Shown here one piece after another: positions 18,484 to 27,348 of a stretch of 64,000 nucleotides of DNA (its first letter is position 1; each line of letters opens with the position of its first letter). The stretch is from the NCBI RefSeq assembly GCF_001921865.1, contig NZ_MSCT01000020.1:682001-746000 (forward strand), read 5' to 3'. The notes under the pieces were generated by a model. It did no database searches, was not told the origin of the DNA, and saw only the letters and a list, made by a program, of their open reading frames with translations. The position numbers and the translations under genes were made by a program. Source of the DNA: Pseudomonas chlororaphis (GTDB taxonomy: Bacteria > Pseudomonadota > Gammaproteobacteria > Pseudomonadales > Pseudomonadaceae).

Positions 18484-18503
18484 CCTGGGCCGCAAGGCCC
18501 AGG
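18484..18503 (+). terminator. Hairpin between adhesin and exporter genes
   Basis: CCTGGGCC and GGCCCAGG form a perfect 8-bp GC-rich stem closed by a GCAA tetraloop, 17 bp after the adhesin stop. No U-tract follows, so full termination is unlikely. It may protect the long adhesin mRNA or reduce read-through into the exporter genes. Confidence 0.5.
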
Positions 18504-18522
18504 GCTACTCTTGGTAATTATT

Positions 18523-20151
18523 ATGTTTTATTTGCTGAATTCTCGGCACGCTGTGTTCTGCCTGATATTCGTACTGTTAGTGAGTACAACTTTCTCGGTC
18601 GAACAGGCCAGTGCCCAGACCGTCTATATCATTCCCAACTCGCGCCCTGCTCAAGTATCAGTAAAACCTGTTGAAGAAAGGCGAGTGGAACAGGCTTCCA
18701 CCACCGTTGCTTCGGCTGGCAAAGGCAGTGCTGCGCCAAACAATCCAACTCCGGTCTTCGTCAATGAAGAGCGTCTGCCCGAGGCAGGTGGGATAGGCAA
18801 AAGCCTTGAAACAGAACACGTCGTTCCACCCGTTTCCTTGACCGCCTTGATCAAGGCCGGGCAGTTTCTTCCTCCGCCCGCTGCCCGGTTGGGGATGGAC
18901 GACAGGGCCCCTGTCAATACGGATCGCCCGGACCTGGCTACTGCCATCCATATGGCAATCGCTTCGTATCCGGATATCAAGCGGGCCCATGAAGGGGTCA
19001 ACGAACAACTTCAATATGTCGAGGTCGCTCGGGCCGGTTACCTTCCCAAGATCAATGGTGGAGTGAAGTCCGGTTATCAAAGCGCAACCCCTGGCGGGAA
19101 CAGTGCCCAGGTGTTCGACCTGACCGCTTCGCAGATGCTGTATGACTTCGGCAAGGTGGCCAGCGCGGTCGAGACCAGCCAGGCAGGCGTGGCGGAGCGA
19201 CAGGCCGAGGTTCGCCTGAGCACCGAACGGGTCACCCTGAATACGACACAGGCCTTTCTCGACAGCCAGTACTACCAGCGCGCGGTCTTGATTGCCCGGG
19301 AACAGATAGAAAGCCTGGAAAAGGTTTCCGCGCTCGCTCGCCAACGCTTCGACATGGGAGCCAGTACTCGTTCCGACTACATTCAGACCGCCTCGCGCAT
19401 TGAAGCGGCAAAGGTTGCCGAGTTGCAGCATCAGGCCAATCTTGCACGCGCCCTGGCTACGCTGGCGAGCCTGACAGGAAATGCCTCGGTGACGGCTGTT
19501 GCCGACCGTTTTCCAGGGGCACTGGAGCAGTCCTGCCAGCGGCAGGACGCGAACATGCAGGACAACCCTGAGGTGATATCGGCCCAGGCTCGGGTGGACA
19601 GGGCACAGACCGGAGTCAAGGCGGCAAAGGCGGCCGGTTTGCCAACCTTCTCCCTGGAGCCCACCTTCACCCAGCAACTGGATGACAACTCAAGGACAGA
19701 TCAAGACAGAAGCCGATACAGCGTATTCCTCAATGCAAGCATGCCGATTTACCAGGGCGGCGCGATCCAGTCCGGCAAGGCCGCCAGCGAGCGGGCCCTG
19801 GCATCCGCGCAGGCCGGGCTCGATACCGCTCGGCTCAACGCACGACAGGAACTGCAGCAGGCCAAAAGCCAGGTGCTGAAGCTGCATTCCAGTCTCGGTG
19901 CCCAGTCTCTGCGCGAACGCGCCATCAATGAGACTCGCGAGTTGTATCGCAAGCAGTATCTCGAATTGGGCACACGCCCCTTGCTCGACCTGCTCAACGC
20001 GGAGCAGGAAGCCTATCTGGCGCGTATCGAGCAACAAAGCACGTTAAACACTCTGCGCCGATTGCAGATCAACTGCCTGTATAGCGCAGGCCATCTCAGT
20101 CGGTCGTTCGGCGCCGCCGGCAATGACAATTATCCCGAGCGTTTGCCATGA
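18523..20151 (+). CDS. TolC-family outer-membrane channel of the adhesin exporter
   Basis: About 542 residues from the ATG at 18523 (an in-frame TTG lies 12 bp upstream). A signal peptide is followed by a proline- and valine-rich linker of about 100 residues and then two outer-membrane efflux protein halves of coiled-coil character (KRAHEGVNEQ, LNTTQAFLDSQYYQRA, then AQARVDRAQTGVKAAKAAGLP and YRKQYLELG). The motif LYDFGK is typical of type I secretion TolC homologues such as LapE. It would form the outer-membrane exit channel for the adhesin. Its stop overlaps the ABC transporter ATG by 4 bp, so the exporter genes form one translationally coupled operon. Confidence 0.88.
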   Translation: MFYLLNSRHAVFCLIFVLLVSTTFSVEQASAQTVYIIPNSRPAQVSVKPVEERRVEQASTTVASAGKGSAAPNNPTPVFVNEERLPEAGGIGKSLETEHVVPPVSLTALIKAGQFLPPPAARLGMDDRAPVNTDRPDLATAIHMAIASYPDIKRAHEGVNEQLQYVEVARAGYLPKINGGVKSGYQSATPGGNSAQVFDLTASQMLYDFGKVASAVETSQAGVAERQAEVRLSTERVTLNTTQAFLDSQYYQRAVLIAREQIESLEKVSALARQRFDMGASTRSDYIQTASRIEAAKVAELQHQANLARALATLASLTGNASVTAVADRFPGALEQSCQRQDANMQDNPEVISAQARVDRAQTGVKAAKAAGLPTFSLEPTFTQQLDDNSRTDQDRSRYSVFLNASMPIYQGGAIQSGKAASERALASAQAGLDTARLNARQELQQAKSQVLKLHSSLGAQSLRERAINETRELYRKQYLELGTRPLLDLLNAEQEAYLARIEQQSTLNTLRRLQINCLYSAGHLSRSFGAAGNDNYPERLP

Positions 20152-22325
20152 ACCCAACCTTGCAAGACGAGCCAGGAAAGAGCGCGCAGCACAATTCCCC
20201 ACCCTGGCTGGAAGTGCTGTTGTTGGTCGCCGGCCATTACAACCTGACCTTCTCGCCCGAGGACGTTCGCCTGGCTGCGGCCTGGCAGAACAGCCCGCAT
20301 TCGGACGAACAGCTGTACGCGATTGCCAAGCACCTGGGGCTTTCGATCAAGATCGACGAAGAGCTGAAAGTCCAGGACCTCACTCAGTGGCGCCTGCCAT
20401 TGCTGATTCAATTGCAAGATGGCCAGTTGGCGCTGATCGAAGGACTAAGGGCCGATGACTCGCTTCAGGTCCGGCTCAGTGGCGACCACGGCCTGGCGAC
20501 GGTGTTGCCTCGAGCCCAATTGCTGGAGCAATGCCGCAGGGTCATCATCCTTCGCCCCGTGGGCAATCGTGCGGACGTGCGCATTGACGATTACACCAAG
20601 CCCCATGAAAAGCACTGGTTCAAGGACATTGTCCTGCGGGACTGGAAATCCTATCGCTATGTCATATTCGCGTCACTGATCGCCAATCTGATGGGGCTGG
20701 CCGGGGTGCTGTTTTCCATGCAGACCTATGACCGGGTCGTGCCTGCGGGCTCCATGCCGACCCTGTATGTCTTGTTCATCGGCGTGCTGCTGGCCGGCGC
20801 TATCGACTTCGTGATCCGCAATGCCCGATCCCATGTCACCGACCTGCTGGGCAAACGAGCGGACATGCGCCTGTCCGACAAGGTGTTTGGTCACTCCATC
20901 CGTCTACGCAACTCGGCCCGCCCGCGCTCCACGGGCACCTTCATTTCGCAGATCCGGGAACTGGAACAGATCCGTGACCTGATCACTTCCAGTACGGTAA
21001 CGGCCATGGCCGACCTGCCCTTCTTCCTGCTGTTCCTTGCCGTGTTCTGGCTGTTGGTCGGCCCTCTTGTCCTGGTGCCCCTGTGTGCCTTGGTATTGAT
21101 GGTCGTCCCCAGCTTACTGAGCCAGGGCAAGCTGGGCCGGCTGGCCAACCAGGCTCTCAGGGAGTCGAGCTTGCGCAATGCGTTGCTGGTGGAGGCCATC
21201 CAGGGATTGGAGGACGTCAAGGCGCTGCAGGCCGAGCAGAAATTCCAGCTGAGCTGGAATCACTACAACGCCACGACAGCCGCCGCGAATCTGCAGCTCA
21301 AGGCACTGACTCATCGTTTGCAGTATTGGTCGCAGTCGGTGCAAACCCTGGTGTTCGCCGTGGTGATTTTCTTTGGGGCGCCGATGGTCATGGTGGGGGA
21401 CCTGACGACGGGCTCCCTGGTGGCCGCCTCGATCCTCGGATCGCGCATGATGGCTCCAATGGCCCAGTTGACGCAGGTGATCATCCGCTGGCAGCAGGCA
21501 AAAACCGCGCTGGCCGGCCTGGACAAGCTGATGGCGCTGCCCACCGATTACCCGGAGCACAGCCACAAAGTCCATCGTGCCCACCTGTATGGGGACTACG
21601 TCCTGGACAAGGCGGTTTTCGCCTATGGCCCAGATCGCCCGGCCCTGCACGTCGAACGGATGAGCATTCGCGCCGGTGAGCGCATCGCCGTGCTGGGGCG
21701 CAATGGCGCCGGCAAGTCGACGTTGTTGCAGGCCTTGGTAGGAGGCATCGACGCTCGCTCAGGCTCCATCAGCCTGGACGGCGTCGTGCTCAATCACCTC
21801 GACCCCGCGGACGTTCGCCGGGACGTGGCCTTGCTGACGCAGGACTCTCAGCTGTTTCACGGGACCATCAGGGAAAACCTGAAGTTGGGCGCGCCTTTGG
21901 CCGCCGATCAGGAAATGCTCTCGGCACTCGCCCTGACGGGGGCGGCGAGTTTCATCAACAAACTTCCGACCGGTCTGGATCACCTGATCATGGAAGGCGG
22001 CATCGGCTTGTCGGGTGGCCAGAAACAGTCGTTGCTGCTGGCCCGCCTGCTCCTGCGTCAACCCAACGTGCTGCTGCTGGATGAGCCGACCTCATCGCTT
22101 GACGAAGGAACCGAGCGCTTGTTTCTGGAAAACCTCGGCCTGTGGGCCCAGGGCAAGACCCTGATCATCGCTACGCATCGGCCTGCCTTGCTGGAACTGG
22201 TCGATCGAATCGTCGTGGTCGACGAGGGCAAGGTCGTGCTCGACGAACCCAAGGATGAAGCCATCAGGCGTCTCAGCCGCTCTGCCGCGGTCAACCCCGA
22301 GAACGGAGGTGATCGGCATGCTTGA
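20148..22325 (+). CDS. Type I secretion ABC transporter (LapB/HlyB-like)
   Basis: A 725-residue inner-membrane half-transporter. Residues about 18-135 look like a C39 peptidase-like domain but have no catalytic Cys in the expected N-terminal motif, so it should be the non-cleaving form that recognises substrate. A membrane domain spans about 165-450. The nucleotide-binding domain has Walker A GRNGAGKST (about 516), signature LSGGQ (about 621), Walker B LLLDEP (about 645) and a switch His in ATHR. It would energise export of the adhesin with the HlyD-like and TolC-like neighbours. It overlaps the upstream gene by 4 bp and the downstream one by 8 bp. Confidence 0.92.
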   Translation: MNPTLQDEPGKSAQHNSPPWLEVLLLVAGHYNLTFSPEDVRLAAAWQNSPHSDEQLYAIAKHLGLSIKIDEELKVQDLTQWRLPLLIQLQDGQLALIEGLRADDSLQVRLSGDHGLATVLPRAQLLEQCRRVIILRPVGNRADVRIDDYTKPHEKHWFKDIVLRDWKSYRYVIFASLIANLMGLAGVLFSMQTYDRVVPAGSMPTLYVLFIGVLLAGAIDFVIRNARSHVTDLLGKRADMRLSDKVFGHSIRLRNSARPRSTGTFISQIRELEQIRDLITSSTVTAMADLPFFLLFLAVFWLLVGPLVLVPLCALVLMVVPSLLSQGKLGRLANQALRESSLRNALLVEAIQGLEDVKALQAEQKFQLSWNHYNATTAAANLQLKALTHRLQYWSQSVQTLVFAVVIFFGAPMVMVGDLTTGSLVAASILGSRMMAPMAQLTQVIIRWQQAKTALAGLDKLMALPTDYPEHSHKVHRAHLYGDYVLDKAVFAYGPDRPALHVERMSIRAGERIAVLGRNGAGKSTLLQALVGGIDARSGSISLDGVVLNHLDPADVRRDVALLTQDSQLFHGTIRENLKLGAPLAADQEMLSALALTGAASFINKLPTGLDHLIMEGGIGLSGGQKQSLLLARLLLRQPNVLLLDEPTSSLDEGTERLFLENLGLWAQGKTLIIATHRPALLELVDRIVVVDEGKVVLDEPKDEAIRRLSRSAAVNPENGGDRHA

Positions 22326-23541
22326 TATTCACGGATTGCTGGCCCGGGCGCGCCGCCTCATGAAGAAGAAGTCGCCGTTGGAAGGAATGGACCCGGAGGA
22401 CGATGCTGCGCTGCAGCAATCAATGGGAGTAGTCAGCTGCCTGATGGTGATTGTTCTGATCCTTGGTAGCTGGGCCTATTTTGCCGACCTGGAAGAAGTC
22501 TCCAAAGGCGATGGCAAGGTGATTCCCAGTTCCCATGAGCAGATCATTCAATCGCTGGAGGGAGGCATCCTGGCCGCTCTCAACGTGTCGGAAGGTGATC
22601 TGATAGAGGCAGGACAAGTACTGGCGCAACTTGATCCGACCAAGACCGAGTCGAACCTGGAGGAAAGCGCTTCTCGATACCGTGCCGTCCTGGCTAGCGC
22701 AAGTCGCCTGCAGGCGGAGGTGGATGGCAGTGCCCTGGTTTTTCCCGATGAACTTCAGCCATTCGCCGAGCTGATGGCTCGAGAAACCCGGCTCTACAAT
22801 AAACGGGTCAACAGGCTCAAGGAGTCTCTGGCGGGGGTGAATGATTCGCTGCGATTGGTCGACCGGGAACTGCAGATCACCCAGTCGCTGGCCAAAAACG
22901 GTGCCGCCAGCAATGTCGAGGTGATTCGCTTGCAGCGCCAGCGCAGCGAATTGCAGCTCAAACTCACCGAGCTACGGTCTACCTATCAGGTTCAGGCGGG
23001 AGAGGAGTTGGCCAAGGCTCGTTCGGAGGTCAGCACCTTGAACTCGGTCATTAGAGGTCGCGAGGACTCATTGACCCGCTTGACGGTCCTGTCGCCCGTG
23101 CGCGGCATTGTCAAAGGCATCGAGGTGACCACCATCGGCGGGGTCATCCCGCCCAATGGCAAGCTGATGCAGATCGTACCGCTGGATGACCAGCTCTTGA
23201 TCGAGACACGCATTTCACCGAGGGATATCGCCTTCATTCATCCGGACCAGGCGGCGAAGGTGAAAATCACCGCTTATGACTACTCCATCTACGGCGGGCT
23301 CGATGGCAAGGTGGTGACAATCTCCCCGGATACGATCCAGGACAAGGTGAAGCCGGAAAACTACTTCTATCGCGTGTTCATTCAAACAGAGTCGAGTTTT
23401 CTAAAGAACACGCAGGGTCAGCCGTTCGCCATCAGTCCCGGGATGATCGCGACGGTGGACATCAAGACAGGCTCAAAGACGGTATTGGACTACCTGATCA
23501 AACCGTTCAACAAGGCCAGGGAGGCCATGCGCGAGCGTTGA
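22318..23541 (+). CDS. HlyD-family membrane fusion protein of the adhesin exporter
   Basis: A 407-residue periplasmic adaptor. It has a cytosolic N-terminus, one transmembrane helix (about 40-60), a lipoyl-like strand containing QSLEGGIL, a long coiled coil (about 110-265) and a beta-barrel C-terminus with the HlyD-family pattern KVTAYDYSIYGGL-like sequence. It bridges the ABC protein and the TolC channel. ATG at 22318 was chosen because GGAGG lies 8 bp upstream; this start overlaps the end of the ABC gene by 8 bp. It is the last gene of the operon, followed by a strong terminator. Confidence 0.9.
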   Translation: MLDIHGLLARARRLMKKKSPLEGMDPEDDAALQQSMGVVSCLMVIVLILGSWAYFADLEEVSKGDGKVIPSSHEQIIQSLEGGILAALNVSEGDLIEAGQVLAQLDPTKTESNLEESASRYRAVLASASRLQAEVDGSALVFPDELQPFAELMARETRLYNKRVNRLKESLAGVNDSLRLVDRELQITQSLAKNGAASNVEVIRLQRQRSELQLKLTELRSTYQVQAGEELAKARSEVSTLNSVIRGREDSLTRLTVLSPVRGIVKGIEVTTIGGVIPPNGKLMQIVPLDDQLLIETRISPRDIAFIHPDQAAKVKITAYDYSIYGGLDGKVVTISPDTIQDKVKPENYFYRVFIQTESSFLKNTQGQPFAISPGMIATVDIKTGSKTVLDYLIKPFNKAREAMRER

Positions 23542-23589
23542 TTCCAGGGGTATCCATTCCCCCATCGAGGCGATGAAAAACACACCACA

Positions 23590-23614
23590 ACGCCGGCCAT
23601 GAGCCGGCGTTTTT
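23590..23614. terminator. Rho-independent terminator
   Basis: ACGCCGGC and GCCGGCGT form an 8-bp stem around loop CATGA, followed on the plus strand by TTTTT. It ends the exporter operon. The oppositely directed cluster ends 44 bp further on, so the hairpin may serve both directions. Confidence 0.9.
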
Positions 23615-23657
23615 AATGCCCGGAAACCCCCTGCCCTGCCCTTTCAGCCGCTGCCGG

Positions 23658-24533
23658 TCAGTGACTGAGCATCTGCAGCGGACAGCCGCGGGTGATCGAC
23701 TCGATGCGTGCGGCGCTGAGGCCGAAGGCCTGGAACCATTTCTGGCTGATGTCCAGCCACGGACGGATGTCCGGCTGGCTGGTCTGGCCCAGGTCCGAGC
23801 TGTAGACCACCTGGGGCAGCTCGCGCAGGACCCTGGAAAAGTCGTCCTCGTCCTGATAGCCGAGCAGGTAGGTCAGCGCGGTCTGCTCGATGTAGAGCAG
23901 CGGCAGGCTGCCCAGCTCCAGCAGGTCCGCGGCCTTCAGCCCGGTCAGGGGGTTGGCCGGCTGGTTGAGCATCAGCCGCGGCACCTGCAAGCGGTCCGCC
24001 GCCTCCACCAGGCGCAGCACTTCTTCGCGGTTGGCATGGCCGGTGGAGATCACCACCGGGTAATCCCGGCTCATGCGCAGCAGCTCCAGGGTGGCGTGGT
24101 TCAATCGGCCGCTGGCGTCGCTGACCGTCAGCGGCTGCACCGGGCGCTGGCCAAGGATCGGGTGGCTGAGGTCGCGGGCCAGGCGGCTGGTGTGCTTGCG
24201 CCCCGTGACGGTGGGCAGGTGGACGATGAAACGCAGCTCGGCGGCGCCATGCTGGCACAGCGAGCGCTCGACCACCCGCCAGTCGATCCCTCCGGCAATC
24301 TCGTTGAGCACGATCGAGCCGGACACCGGCAACCCCTGCTGGCGTGCCTCCCAAGCCTGGGCCGCGGTACAGCCCAGATGGTTCTTGAGCACCACCCAAC
24401 CGTCCAGCGCCCGATACTGCCCGCCGGCCTGTATCGCGCTGTGGCGACGCAGGTAGGCATCGGGGCCGGCATGGTAGTGAACATCGATAAAGCGCGCCGC
24501 GGCGGCCTCGCTTGCTGCGGTCGAGGTGCTCAT
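23658..24533 (-). CDS. DUF6282 / amidohydrolase-like protein
   Basis: A 291-residue protein with the metal-binding pattern of the amidohydrolase superfamily: HYH at 19-21 in DVHYHAGPD, a downstream KNH, a conserved STGH, and an Asp in YSSDLG near the end. These resemble the HxH, His, His and Asp ligands of TIM-barrel metal hydrolases, and the overall pattern fits DUF6282, whose function is not established to my knowledge. It is the last gene of the nine-gene operon and overlaps the preceding hydrolase-like gene by 4 bp. A ring-opening or amide/lactone hydrolysis step is a reasonable guess, not a result. Confidence 0.7.
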   Translation of the reverse strand: MSTSTAASEAAAARFIDVHYHAGPDAYLRRHSAIQAGGQYRALDGWVVLKNHLGCTAAQAWEARQQGLPVSGSIVLNEIAGGIDWRVVERSLCQHGAAELRFIVHLPTVTGRKHTSRLARDLSHPILGQRPVQPLTVSDASGRLNHATLELLRMSRDYPVVISTGHANREEVLRLVEAADRLQVPRLMLNQPANPLTGLKAADLLELGSLPLLYIEQTALTYLLGYQDEDDFSRVLRELPQVVYSSDLGQTSQPDIRPWLDISQKWFQAFGLSAARIESITRGCPLQMLSH

Positions 24534-25306
24534 GCATGGGCCTCCAGGTCGATCCCAAGGTGCGTACGCACGCTGGCGCGCACCTGGGCCAGGTCATCCA
24601 GCAGCGGGCGCATGCCGGCGCCGGGAACGCCCACCGCCCGATGCTGCGCGGACGCCTGGAAGCTGACATTGGTCGCCCTGACCAGCTGCGAGCGCTCGCC
24701 GAAGATGCTCAGCAGGCGCCCCGGCCAGGCCGCGACCTGTGGCTCGACATTCAGCTCGCTCAACAAGCGGAAACCCTGGTCCAGGCGTCGCCCGGCCCGC
24801 TCGTCGGCCGTCGCCGGCGGCGCAGGCTGGCGCGCCGGCGGTTTCACCCGGGCCGGCAGCACCCACTGATCGAGCAGCATCAGGGCGGTGTCGACGTCGC
24901 CGGCGCTGGCCAGGTCGGCCATCGCCCCCAGGCGCCGGTCGAGGATCTTGTCGGCCCTGGTCGGCGAGGAAATCAGCAGCGCCTGCGCCGCCTGCCGGCC
25001 CACGCCGGTCGCCAGCAAGCCCTGGACCACCGCGCCGCCCAGGGCGGACCCGGCGATCAGGGCAATCGGCCCCAGCGGTTCGAGCACCTGCGCCCAGCGC
25101 TGGGTAAAACCGATGAAAGGCTCGTCGTCATCGCCCAGCAACGACAACGTGTCAAAGATCACGACCCGATAACCCTTGTCGACCAGCGACTGGGTCAGGG
25201 GGGCGAAGAACTGGCCCTCGTCCCAGGTGGGCATGACCGGCGACATCACCACCACCAGTTCCGGGCCCAAACCAAACTGCACATGTACGGGGGCATTGCT
25301 GTTCAT
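24530..25306 (-). CDS. Alpha/beta-hydrolase-like protein with altered nucleophile
   Basis: A 258-residue protein from the ATG at 25306 (an AAGGAA-type ribosome site lies just upstream). The strand-turn-helix of an alpha/beta hydrolase is recognisable: LIAGSALGGAVVQ corresponds to the usual GHSLGG element. At the position of the nucleophilic Ser stands Ala88, with the Ser one residue earlier (Ser87). The central part (about 150-180) is rich in Ala, Pro and Arg. Catalysis by the standard serine mechanism is therefore doubtful; it might be a binding or chaperone-like subunit or use another chemistry. It sits between a nitronate monooxygenase-like gene (36 bp gap) and the DUF6282 gene (4 bp overlap). 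Confidence 0.7.
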   Translation of the reverse strand: MNSNAPVHVQFGLGPELVVVMSPVMPTWDEGQFFAPLTQSLVDKGYRVVIFDTLSLLGDDDEPFIGFTQRWAQVLEPLGPIALIAGSALGGAVVQGLLATGVGRQAAQALLISSPTRADKILDRRLGAMADLASAGDVDTALMLLDQWVLPARVKPPARQPAPPATADERAGRRLDQGFRLLSELNVEPQVAAWPGRLLSIFGERSQLVRATNVSFQASAQHRAVGVPGAGMRPLLDDLAQVRASVRTHLGIDLEAHA

Positions 25307-25342
25307 ATCGATTCCTTTGCGCAAGAACAGGGTTCGTCGGGA

Positions 25343-26317
25343 TCAGGCAAACCGTCGGCCGGCAACACGCAGCGCCTGCTCCGCGCCGCGCACGGTCTGC
25401 TCGACGATGGTGGCCGCGGGCAGCACATCGTTGATCAGGTCGGCGACTTCGCCGGTCCAGATCGCCCGCACGTCGGTGTTGTCTTCGCGCAACGCCTGCG
25501 CGTAGTCCTCGGCCACGCTGGCCGGGGCTCCCAGCAGCTCTTGCTCGAAACCCAGCCAGCGCGCGGTGAAGTCGTTGGCCAGGGCGCGGCCGCTGTAGTG
25601 CTCGGGCCATTCGATGCCGCGCACCAGGTCGAACGCCCGGGTGCGTACCAGGTCGCCCGCCGTGGCCTGGAGTAGGCGTTGCTTGACCTTGTTCGACGGC
25701 AGCGCTTCGTCGCTGGCCAGGAAGCGCGTACCCAGCATGGCCCCGTCGGCGCCCAGCAACAGCGCCGCGGCTAGCCCCCGGCCATCGGCGATGCCGCCGG
25801 CGGCGATCAGCACCGCGTCGTCGCCCACCGCGTCGCGCACGGCCGGCAGCAATGGCAAGGACGCGCGCCGCAGGCTGTGCCCGCCGGCCTCGGCGCCCTG
25901 CACGATCAAGGCGTCGGCCCCGGCATCCAGCGCGGCCAGCGCCTGGTCGACGTCATGCACCTGCACCACGGCCTGGGCGCCGCTGTCCTTGATCGGGGCG
26001 ATAAAGGGCCGGGCATCGCCGAACGACAAGGCGACCACATCGGGCCCATAGGACAGGGCCAGGTCCAGCAGCTCGAAACGCTTGGCCACGGTGAACATCA
26101 CCAGGCCGACGCCCCAGGGCTCCTTGACGTCACTCATCAGCGCCAGCTCGGTCTTCATCCAGTCCGGATCGCCATAGCTGGCGCCGACCAGGCCGAGCCC
26201 GCCGGCCCGGGAAACCGCGGCGGCAAGGCGCCCGCCGGAAGCGCCGCCCATGGGCGCCAGCACCACCGGATGGGTGATCTTGAGCAGTCGGGTCAGCGCG
26301 GAATCAAAATTGCTCAC
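25343..26317 (-). CDS. Nitronate monooxygenase-like FMN protein
   Basis: A 324-residue TIM-barrel flavoprotein of the 2-nitropropane dioxygenase/nitronate monooxygenase family. Family landmarks are PVVLAPMGG near the N-terminus, the QGAEAGGH motif with its catalytic-type His, and the FMN phosphate-binding AAGGIADGRG and LLGADGAMLGTRF segments. Such enzymes oxidise alkyl nitronates; relatives include enoyl reductase-like proteins, so the substrate is open. A GTG at 26317 was chosen as start because GGAGAG precedes it at a normal distance; upstream in-frame codons are Arg-rich and not conserved in type. It is part of the nine-gene operon. Confidence 0.82.
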   Translation of the reverse strand: MSNFDSALTRLLKITHPVVLAPMGGASGGRLAAAVSRAGGLGLVGASYGDPDWMKTELALMSDVKEPWGVGLVMFTVAKRFELLDLALSYGPDVVALSFGDARPFIAPIKDSGAQAVVQVHDVDQALAALDAGADALIVQGAEAGGHSLRRASLPLLPAVRDAVGDDAVLIAAGGIADGRGLAAALLLGADGAMLGTRFLASDEALPSNKVKQRLLQATAGDLVRTRAFDLVRGIEWPEHYSGRALANDFTARWLGFEQELLGAPASVAEDYAQALREDNTDVRAIWTGEVADLINDVLPAATIVEQTVRGAEQALRVAGRRFA

Positions 26318-26396
26318 GGTGTCTCTCCTTGATGTACCGATAAAAGTCGCCGAACGACGGGCCCGCGGCACCCCGTGCGCGCGGGCCCGCTTGCCC

Positions 26397-26768
26397 TCAG
26401 GCGAGTGCCGCGGCCACCGGGGCGAAGTCTGCCGGGATGTAGTCGTTGACCTTGTAGAGGTGGAACTCCCAGGTGCCGGTTTCCTTCAATCGGGAATAGC
26501 GCGACATGAATTGCTCGTCGCTGAACAGCGAGTCGAATTCCTCCTTGCTGCTCCACTGCGCCTGGTTGATCACGGTCTTGCCGTCGATGCTCTTGAACAG
26601 GCGGCTCCACTGGAACGACGGGTAGTTCTGCGCCACATAACCCACGGCCGAGCGCAGGACGTCGAGGGCGGCGTCCTGCTGCCCCTCGAAGACATGCACC
26701 ACGTTGACCAGGAAAATCGCCTCGCTCTCGGCGGGGGTAGGTGCATCGAATTCAGTCAGGTTGCTCAT
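26397..26768 (-). CDS. ABM-fold (antibiotic biosynthesis monooxygenase-like) protein
   Basis: A 123-residue protein with the dimeric alpha+beta barrel pattern: IFLVNVVHVFEGQQDAAL..., SFQWSRLFKSIDG and a WSSKEEFDSLF segment. This fits the ABM/EthD-like group of cofactor-free monooxygenases and small binding proteins. The start at 26768 has a GGAGG ribosome site 5-6 bp upstream. In an operon with a flavin monooxygenase and a flavin reductase, it may act on an unstable hydroxylated or quinone intermediate. The assignment to a reaction is inference only. Confidence 0.72.
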   Translation of the reverse strand: MSNLTEFDAPTPAESEAIFLVNVVHVFEGQQDAALDVLRSAVGYVAQNYPSFQWSRLFKSIDGKTVINQAQWSSKEEFDSLFSDEQFMSRYSRLKETGTWEFHLYKVNDYIPADFAPVAAALA

Positions 26769-26817
26769 GTTGCCTCCAGGCAAAAAACACAGTGTTCAGG
26801 GGATGTTCAAAAGCGGT

Positions 26818-27348
26818 TCAGTGGATCAGTTCGCAGGACTGCACCGGCTTGCCGTCCTGCCACAGCAGCGGCGAAATCCGCTCGTTGACCCGCGACTTCT
26901 CGACCCGGCCGACGATCACCTCGTGGGTGGCGTAGGACAGCCGCGCATCGACGCTGCAAAACAGCGTCGCCTGGGCGTCGGCCAGGTACGGCAGGTCGTC
27001 GCAGGCCGCCCAGTCACCATGCTCGAAGCGCGCATTGCCCTTGAGCTGGCCGGCGAAAACGCCCACCAGGCGGCTCTGCGCGGCATCGAGCAGGTTCACG
27101 CTGAAGCGCTGGTTGGCCAGCAGCGGCTGGTACAGGCTGGCCGTGCGGTTGATGCAGATCAGCAGCGACGGCGGCTCGGTGCACAACGAGCTGACCGCCG
27201 TGGCGACCATGCCGCTGCGCGCGCCGTCGACGCCGGTGGCGATGATCGACACCGTGCTGGTCAGGCGCCGCATGGCCCGTTTGAAGTCCTCGGCCAGCGC
27301 CTGTTCGGGGGGCTCGACGGCCAGCGCCAACGCGCTCCGGGCGCTCAT
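26818..27348 (-). CDS. Flavin reductase (HpaC/RutF type)
   Basis: A 176-residue flavin reductase of the HpaC-like family: FKRAMRRLTSTVSIIAT near the N-terminus, the MVATAVSSLCTEPPSLLICINR core that binds flavin, FSVNLL, and the C-terminal GRVE segment. It should use NAD(P)H to supply reduced FMN or FAD to a partner monooxygenase. Its ATG overlaps the stop of the upstream flavin-dependent monooxygenase gene by 4 bp, so the two are almost surely a two-component system made together. Confidence 0.88.
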   Translation of the reverse strand: MSARSALALAVEPPEQALAEDFKRAMRRLTSTVSIIATGVDGARSGMVATAVSSLCTEPPSLLICINRTASLYQPLLANQRFSVNLLDAAQSRLVGVFAGQLKGNARFEHGDWAACDDLPYLADAQATLFCSVDARLSYATHEVIVGRVEKSRVNERISPLLWQDGKPVQSCELIH

